A DNA stretch of 64,000 nucleotides from Epiperipatus broadwayi (lineage: Eukaryota; Onychophora; Udeonychophora; Euonychophora; Peripatidae), in assembly GCA_028023455.1 (NCBI GenBank), contig JAQFVV010012405.1:4035149-4099148 (forward strand). The letters run 5' to 3'. Position 1 is the first letter of the stretch. Each line of letters opens with the position of its first letter. A program made the translations under genes and the position numbers. Below, in pieces: positions 57,267-64,000 of this stretch. The notes below the pieces were generated by a model. The model was not told the DNA's origin, made no database searches, and worked only from the letters and a program-made list of their open reading frames with translations.

Positions 57267-57350
57267 TATGTCAAATTGTTGACTGAAAAGCTAACATGGA
57301 CCAGCTGTTTGGAAGGCAACTATGCTAACCACTAGGCCACCAATGCTTAG
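57267..57350 (-). mobile_element. Short tRNA-Gly(UCC)-derived SINE, second copy
   Basis: On the minus strand it reads AGCATTGGTGGCCTAGTGG then TTAGCATAGTTGCCTTCCAA then ACAGCTGGTCCATGTTAGC, followed by the same short tail as the copy at 34.0 kb (TTTTCAGTCAACAATTTGACA). The box A region TGGCCTAGTGGTTAGCA is better kept than in the first copy; box B is mutated (GGTCCATGTTAGC). TA-rich sequence flanks both ends, so a target duplication cannot be told from background, and an A-tail is not clear. Confidence 0.8.
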
Positions 57351-57859
57351 TATATATATTTTTTAGATTGTTTTTTGTAAAAATCCTTTGTTGAGAATAA
57401 AATAAATTGTTTGTTGGTTGTATTTTAGGCATTCAATCATCATCAAAAATGATAATACTGATTACCCAAATCAATACCTTATATACATTAGTTTATTCAA
57501 CTCTTTCCAGCTGCTTTCATATCTATTTATATGTGCTAAAGTTACCAGACATTCTTTACCGATCCTTCATGAAAATTATTTGTCAGGTGGTTAAATTCCT
57601 GATCATATGAAAAAGATTCTAGAACAGAAAATAATTTTTTTAACCAAGTTCTTATAATGCCACTTTTAGGAAGGTAAATTTTGTAAATCCTAATAATCTT
57701 TCTTTTATATATATTTAAAAAAACATTATTTAACTGACAATAATAATTTTATATTTTTTGTATTGTGCAAAGCCATAGTTTATGTAGGTTCAAATTTTTA
57801 TGGGAAATTCTCATTGTCATTTTCTCTGACAGCATATTCTTTTTAATTGCCTTCTTTAT
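57351..57859. other. A+T-rich DNA, no gene seen
   Basis: The open frame 57,407-57,610 has no recognisable domain. Confidence 0.4.
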
Positions 57860-58193
57860 ATTGTTTGGCTGAACGTTTGTGATAATGATATTTTGGTAGT
57901 AACTGTATGTTGAACTATTTCCATCATCTAACATAGAGGATTTAAACTCAGATTTTCAAGCACCCTTCAACTATCTACACTATCTCATACAACTGATACA
58001 CATGACCACACATATGTAGAAAAGATTAATAATCACCAATATACAAGTCGTATTATTCTCTTTTCTTCTTTAGGCGTTGCTGGCCTGACTTAATGATAGT
58101 ATTAGCATAGAAATTGAATCTGGGATCTTTAGATTTATTTAAGATTACCTAATCAATTAAAACTATTCTGTGAAAGGCAACAGTCAATAGAAA
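57860..58193 (-). mobile_element. tRNA-derived SINE (SINE-A), copy 2
   Basis: From 58,193 downwards the minus strand aligns with copy 1: TGTTGCCTTT, an eroded tRNA-like head, box B remnant CAGATTCAATTTC, then GTCAGGCCAGCAACGCCTAA and AAGAAG. It then has GGTGATTATTAATC and a second tRNA-like unit (GTGTATCAGTTGTATGAGAT then TCTGAGTTTAAATCC). Last comes the tail TTAGATGATGGAAATAGTTC and ATCACAAACGTTCAG. It shows that the middle module found alone at 20.7 and 32.7 kb and the tail found alone at 31.8 kb belong to one composite element of roughly 330 bp with two box B-like sites, perhaps a dimeric SINE. Confidence 0.75.
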
Positions 58194-60380
58194 TTTCAAG
58201 GTCTTCCTGATTTCCTCATTTTATCTTAAGAACAAATTGTACTTCTCATTTATTTTGAAAACTGCAATTTTTATTTTTGCTTTTGGATTTTCTAAGTTTG
58301 CTTCAGAATTTGGTTTTAGGTTTTCAATACATTTTAATTTTAATTTTTTTAAATTTTACTTGGTGATCTTTTTGAAGTTCCAATCATGATTTCAATTGAA
58401 AATTTTGCAAAAAAAAATGTAAATAGAACAATCCAATTTAGAAGAATTTAAAAACAAAAATTGCTGTAGGTTAGATTATTTCATGATCTTCTTTATATAT
58501 TTTACTAAATAAATAATTCTTGGTCATTTTACTCTTTTAATTACCTTCATGAAGTTCACTGTTCATTAAATATTGCCAAATTACTCTAACAGACCTATAT
58601 CAAAAGCACTGAACCAAAAGCAGATGTCTTCATAGAAGTCTTAAAGCAATTATATTTGGTCTTTCTGATAATCAAGAAGAAGCTGAATTTTAAAAATAGT
58701 TCCAAAGAGTAATATGTCACAGTCAAATATTTTTATCTTAATATGTTATTATTTTATCCTTTGTAAGAAATAAAACTTAATATAAATTTATTTACAGTAT
58801 TGACAATCTATAAGAGAAAGAAATAAGAATACAAAAAATAAAGAAGGTTAAACTTCACTGGTCTTAAAGCCAAAAATAAAAACACAGATTAAGATATATG
58901 GTAATATTAAAAACCTTATGCTTGCATATCAGGTACATTTATCAATTTCAAAATTAAAGTGAATATAAATCATGATATATCATCCCAAAAGTACTAAATA
59001 AATATAAAATAAAAATACCATAAAAGTACAAAACTACTAAACAAATACAAAATGAAAGTATGAAATAAATGCAAAAACAAACTACTAAATAAGCAGAAAA
59101 CTAAAGTACAAAATGATACAACATATTGAAAAATATAAGGATAAAACAGAATAAAAAACTTGATTTGTTTTTTTTTTTTTAAAAAAAAAAAAAAAGAATT
59201 ACAAGAAAAGGGTATAAAGATATATGGCAAGAAGATTAATTTATCATTTCTAGAAGAGAACAATGAGATAGACTGAGACAGGCTAGCTCATCTTTTAATT
59301 CATAACTTCATCGGTTTGAACAATATAATAACACAATTTAAATAGAGATATTAATATTGTCATTTCATAAAAATAAAATGTTTGTATTGATGTCTTTCTG
59401 AGTCATAACTAATTGCATGTGTGGAAGTTCAGAACTTATTTTATTTGCAGTAATTTTAAAATGAAGGCATTTTTTTTTTATTAAGTGTACTTTAAGAGGG
59501 TAGAAATGGGCTTTGAGATTTTATACAAGTAGTGACAGTCTATTGTTAATGAATATACAAGTTGCAAAATGTTTAAGCAAGATATGTGCATAAAGGTAAT
59601 TCTTGCATATGCATAAACCTCATTTAGAATATTAATGAAATTATTGGGCCAGCGAAAATACAGTTTTATAAATAAAGATTACATATATAATTTGACATGC
59701 ATAAAGTGAATGATTTTTGAAATATGGGGAAAAAATTATCATAAAGAATTACTGTGACAAGTATTTTTTTTTTTTAATTATAATAAAAAAACTTTATTAA
59801 TAAAATAAATATTTACATTTTATGTAAGTAATTAAATAAGCATTTATTTTTATATAGTGCTATGTTTATAAATTGTAATACATTAAAGATCAGCCTTTCA
59901 AGCTATTGTGCATTCGCTTTTTTACGAGTGTTAATAATAAATAAATACTTTCATTCCCAACACAAGATATGTTACAGTTTTGTATACTAAAACCCAAAGA
60001 ATTTGATATATTTCACTATTAAGATGAAAAAGGCTCCAAACTATTAAATAGTTTTCTTCAACTCAAGGAGATTGACCTGTAACAATGTAATAGAAGGAGA
60101 CTCTAAGACATCAAGAAAATGCAACTCAAATGAGTGAAGCATGTAACAGAATGTTTGATTAGCCTAAGAAATAAGCCACCCAAAATAATTCCAACTTTTA
60201 CTCAAGACAAATGTTTATCTGATAATCTCACATAAAGTTATTCCAGGACCACCCCAGATTTGATTCATCATATTCCTTGGCAAGTATCTCAGACATTGAT
60301 TGAAATAAGTTCAAGCAGACAATATATTAAATAGTAATTTCTCTGATAAATGTAAAATTCAATGTTAAATTTAAAATATT
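58194..60380. other. A+T-rich DNA, no gene seen
   Basis: A T13-A15 palindrome lies at 59,168-59,195. The open frame at 58,994-59,263 (-) is a low-complexity Phe/Leu stretch that includes it. No recognisable gene. Confidence 0.45.
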
Positions 60381-60394
60381 TATTTTAATACTAT

Positions 60395-60483
60395 ATAAGG
60401 CTAAAACCTTAGTACATGCACCTTGAATGCTTAATTTTAGCAATGAAGCATTTAAGGTGCATGTACTAAGGTTTTAGCCTTAT
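60395..60483. repeat. Near-perfect 38-bp inverted repeat with 13-nt loop
   Basis: The arm 60,395-60,432 (starting ATAAGGCTAAAACCTTAGTA) and the arm 60,446-60,483 (ending TACTAAGGTTTTAGCCTTAT) differ at one position. The loop is AATTTTAGCAATG. Weaker pairing continues outward (AATACTAT on the left, AAGTATT on the right). The fold is of pre-microRNA or small MITE type; no transcription evidence. Confidence 0.95.
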
Positions 60484-60494
60484 GTAAGTATTAT

Positions 60495-60931
60495 GTGCTG
60501 ACATTGTGCTTAATAAGAATTAATATTTAATACTATATAAAAATTATAATTTCATAAAAAATGAAAAAAGCTTTTTGTTTGATAAATACTAATAATTAGA
60601 AGAAACAATATGAATATCTCTGCGCAATTTGATTAACAGAATGTACTCACACTAAGAACTATGACAGCCTTGTCTTGTGATCTGATTAAAAAGTCTTTAA
60701 AAATGATAAATGCAGTTTTGAGACATTCAGTGTATCCCCAGAAATTCATCACCTAACTTTCAGCAACTTTTCATTAGGAGCTTCAACTATTGCATACAAG
60801 GAAGCTTAAGAAACTTATGCCTTAAATTAGGAATGAAATTATTAGAGAACTGTAATCAGAGCCACCACATGTGATAATGCAGATTGCACAGGACACAAAG
60901 ACATTTCTTTGGGCACTAAATCATAGCAATA
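60495..60931. other. A+T-rich DNA, no gene seen
   Basis: No repeat or gene recognised. Confidence 0.4.
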
Positions 60932-61067
60932 ATTAATAAAATTTGTATATAAATGAAAATGCTTAGATTTACGAATTACTCCATTGTTAGAAACATATTC
61001 TAACTATAAATATTTTTTATTTAAATGTAAGAGGATTTATTTTTTACTTAAATAGTTTGAAATATAT
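60932..61067 (+). repeat. Direct duplication, left copy
   Basis: TAATAAAATTTGTATATAAA then TATTTTTTATTTAAATGTAA and GAGGATTTATTTTTTACTT are repeated in the same order at 61,110-61,250 (GTAATAAAATTCATATGTAA, TATTTTTTATTTAACTATAA, GAGGATTATTTTTTAACTT). Confidence 0.75.
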
Positions 61068-61109
61068 ATATATTCATGAGCTATATTAAACAGACATGCT
61101 CTGTTTCAT

Positions 61110-61250
61110 CATAATAAGTAATAAAATTCATATGTAAATGAAAATCATCATCATTAGAAATGCATTATGATTGAAAATATTTTTTATTTAACTATAAGAG
61201 GATTATTTTTTAACTTAGACTTGGGACAACTGTTTGAAATATACTATTAT
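61110..61250 (+). repeat. Direct duplication, right copy
   Basis: See the left copy. A short TA tract (61,313-61,328) follows the right copy, and another sits between the two at about 61,062-61,071. Confidence 0.75.
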
Positions 61251-62239
61251 ATTGTCTATCATAGTGCTAAACTGAATAGATCTGCACATTTTGCAATGAT
61301 AATGAAACAAATATATATATATATATATTCTAACCTGGTCTTGTGCATCCTCACTTCAGAATAGTATATGATATAAAATAAAACGGGTTCTAGCTCAGTT
61401 AATAATTAATAAATAAAATATTCAGATATTAAAATTAAAATGTTTCACTAGCTCAAATTTAAAATACGAATAAGGTTCAGTTTATAAAAATAAATTAAAT
61501 AAATATTTAATATTTTCATGAGACTTGAAGTGAAAATACGGGTGACAAGATAGATTACATTGAGCCAATATCCCACAGGATACTACCTCAATGGCATAAG
61601 AACACTATCCTCCCTTATTACTATTTCAAATAACAAACTCATAGTATTCTTCCGACTTTAATAACTTCTACTCACTAAGATTAAGTTAATAATTACATCT
61701 TAATCTTCTATTTATAATAATCTAGCTCAATAAAATAATCTCAGGTTCATAAAGTTTATTCTAAGTTAATTTAAAATACGGTAGTAAAATATGAGAAGGG
61801 ATTTTGTCATAATCTACTACACTGAAACTAATAATAAATAATAATAATAATATTCTTCATTGTTTAACTACTACTGGATATCTTTTCTTTTTGTTATATT
61901 TTTATTTCCATAATAAAATAATAAAATAATTTTATTTAATCTTTTATCTTCATGTAATAATATAATAAATACATGGTAGCATATGATAATCTGATAAACA
62001 AAGGAAATGTGGCAACTGATAGCATATAATTCAGTATACTATTGTGATAACTGATTTATGATCAATAAAACAATGTAAAATTATAATTATTTAATTAAAA
62101 GAATACCAATAAAATATTTAAATTCTTAAATAATTCTCTATTTATCTTTTTGTGCAAAATTATATATTTGTTTCAATTGTTATGAATATATCATGATTTC
62201 ATGCAGTGAAGTGGAGAAATAAACAATCAAGACACAAAA
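61251..62239. other. A+T-rich DNA, no gene seen
   Basis: No recognisable element; short trinucleotide AAT runs near 61,831-61,851. Confidence 0.4.
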
Positions 62240-63951
62240 ATTTTAAAAAACAAATTTTAACAAAGTTTATTAGCAACAACAAATAAAATAAACAATTTAT
62301 GTTCACTATTTACAATGGATATTCTTATTTTCTACTTTATATTTTATCTACTGAGTTAAAAAAAAATTATAGTTTAGTTATATCTTTATTTAGACTTAAG
62401 ATAAAATAAAAATGTTACCATTTGGTTTCTCGGTACGGTTAACTTATTGCAAATATATTTACTTTTTTATTAGCAAAATATTTCATCCTTAATATTATTA
62501 AAACTAGCTTATTTTTAAAAACATTCATAGGAAAACATTCTACCGAAAAAACAAAATTAACTTTATAATGAGTATGGATTTCTTAAAAAAAAATTAAACA
62601 AATTTTCATCTTGCAAAGTCAAAGATGTTACATAAAATATTCATCCAAAATTCAGTACTAGATTTTAGTGTTTTATCACACGATGTTTACTAATCATAAT
62701 ATACTCTTATTTAGCCTTACTTTAATATGATATAAGTGTAATCATCGACATATTCCTATTATTCAATAAATAAAATTATATCATGCCTATTCTCTATAAC
62801 ATTTATTTTGTATATTATTGTATTTTAAAAATATGCAATAATTATTTTTCTCTTAAAAAAAATAATAATAAAGCATTTAAAAATAATTAACATTTCAAAG
62901 AAAATATCTTGTTTAGATACTCTATTCCAAAATTTACATTTCATTTCCGAAATAAAATTCAAAATATATTCTATGATTCTTTCTTTTCCTTTAGGATTCA
63001 TTGGACCTTCAATTTTAAGTTATAAAATTATATTCCTTCTAAGCAAATAAACCAATCTTATACAAAACGATAGCATAACCTAAGTTCTAAATTATTTATC
63101 ATTTCCTTTCAAAATATCTTACCGAAACGATGCAGTTACATGAAATAAAGATAGCGAAATAGATGTATAGGATTTAAGGAAGAAAGCTATAGTATCACTC
63201 ATAATATATCTCAAAAACATAGCACAGTGCAAAGAGGTATGACCTTTACCTGTCTAATAACCTCTAATACATGGACGATGTTAAAGCTATTTCTTCAGCT
63301 TTATTAGAACATCAAATATTTAAATAAATATAAAACACTGTCCAAATAAAATGTGTACCAGTCATAGGGCTTTTTTAACTATGCTGATATCCACACAAAG
63401 ACTAAATATTATTTCTATTCCTTATCATATCCTATTTCTTAAAATATCATCTTGGTTTCCTGTTCACTAAGTACTTCCAAGCTACTATCTCAACATTATT
63501 TCTCAAGATTTTCCACATCTTACATCGATAAATAACTATCTGCATTTACAAATCAATAAATAAAATTCACTGATAATTTTAAAACAATCTAGCTGTTCCA
63601 TAAGAAAGTCTGTCCACTTCATCATTCTGTATGCTTAATCATATATAATCTAATCAGACAATATTTGAATATCCTAACATGAAAATTTTAAAAGAATCAC
63701 ATAATTATTTGTTATTACGTTGGATTATATCACTAATATATAAAAAAAAAAAATAATTGTATGCATATTTTCAAATCAATCCTATCTCATAATGTTTTTT
63801 AAAATGTTGTATGAAAATGTGTTACATATAATTAAAACTTTTACACTTCATTTTTACTATCCATAGATGATCTAAAGAAAACAAAAATATACATTATAAA
63901 TTATTAATAGTCATTATTATTACCAAAATAACCTTTATCAGGTCATCATAT
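62240..63951 (-). other. Possible long 3'-UTR of a minus-strand gene
   Basis: This stretch follows the stop codon of the candidate last exon at 63,952 and lacks any repeat copy that I could recognise, unlike most of the window. On the minus strand an AATAAA (plus-strand TTTATT at about 62,265-62,270) lies near its far end. This is only suggestive, because AATAAA is frequent in such A+T-rich DNA. Confidence 0.2.
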
Positions 63952-63999
63952 TCAGTAGGCTTCTTCATCCACTAGATACCGATCATTGCGAACATAAAG
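63952..63999 (-). CDS. Possible last exon of a host gene, cut by the window edge
   Basis: On the minus strand the first complete codons give LYVRNDRYLVDEEAY and then TGA at 63,954-63,952. The composition is balanced, with charged residues, and the DNA is richer in G+C than the neighbourhood (TTCGCAATGATCGGTATC). This is unlike the Phe/Ile/Asn/Lys-rich chance frames elsewhere. It is only 15 residues, so no family can be named and chance is not excluded. Confidence 0.3.
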   Translation of the reverse strand, partial: LYVRNDRYLVDEEAY

Positions 64000-64000
64000 A

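Noticed and set aside
58994-59263. 89-codon minus-strand open frame rich in Phe
   Set aside because: Low-complexity translation across a T13-A15 palindrome; no recognisable domain.

Overview
The window is A+T-rich animal nuclear DNA (well above two thirds A+T by eye). It has dense (TA)n/(TG)n microsatellites, tRNA-derived SINEs, non-LTR retrotransposons with eukaryotic polyadenylation signals, and hAT and mariner relics. There is no bacterial-type gene order. The transposon mix suggests an invertebrate, but nothing here fixes the phylum or species. I found no complete host gene. The window reads as intergenic or intronic DNA filled by transposable elements, with a few short higher-GC islands that could be host exons or control regions.

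Layout. 1.2-3.1 kb: decayed hAT transposase (+). 3.4-4.6 kb: large foldback built from an interspersed repeat (family A), with more copies at 9.0-9.4, 26.8-27.2, 27.5 and 53.0 kb. 8.35-8.8 kb: tRNA-derived SINE (SINE-A) carrying a 42-bp tandem array; a second full copy lies at 57.9-58.2 kb (-), and detached modules lie at 7.3, 10.1-10.4, 20.7-21.0, 31.8 and 32.7 kb. 19.5-20.7 kb: broken coding remnant rich in Asn, Gln, Met, Lys and Glu. 23.6-24.0 kb: MITE-like element with long terminal inverted repeats. 29.2-31.2 kb (+) and 42.9-44.6 kb (-): two decayed LINE copies without endonuclease domains. 34.0 and 57.3 kb: two copies of a very short tRNA-Gly(UCC)-derived SINE, one with a clear 16-bp target-site duplication and an A-tail. 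46.5-51.2 kb: nearly intact L1/Tx1-like LINE (+) with zinc-knuckle ORF1, endonuclease-RT ORF2 and poly(A) tail. 54.5-55.5 kb: mariner transposase pseudogene (-).

How the parts relate. The A-tailed LINE at 46.5 kb is the only nearly intact retrotransposition machinery here, so it is a plausible (unproven) model for the element that moved the A-tailed tRNA-Gly SINE. Many repeat modules occur as head-to-head or tail-to-tail pairs, giving an unusual number of long hairpins.

Host signals are weak. The best are a possible signal-anchor first exon at 45.8-46.0 kb (-), a possible last exon cut by the window edge at 63,952-63,999 (-) followed by a 3'-UTR-like stretch, CpG-containing islands near 25.8-26.0 and 36.0-36.15 kb, and a diverged tandem duplication with several CCAAT-type motifs at 41.4-42.75 kb.
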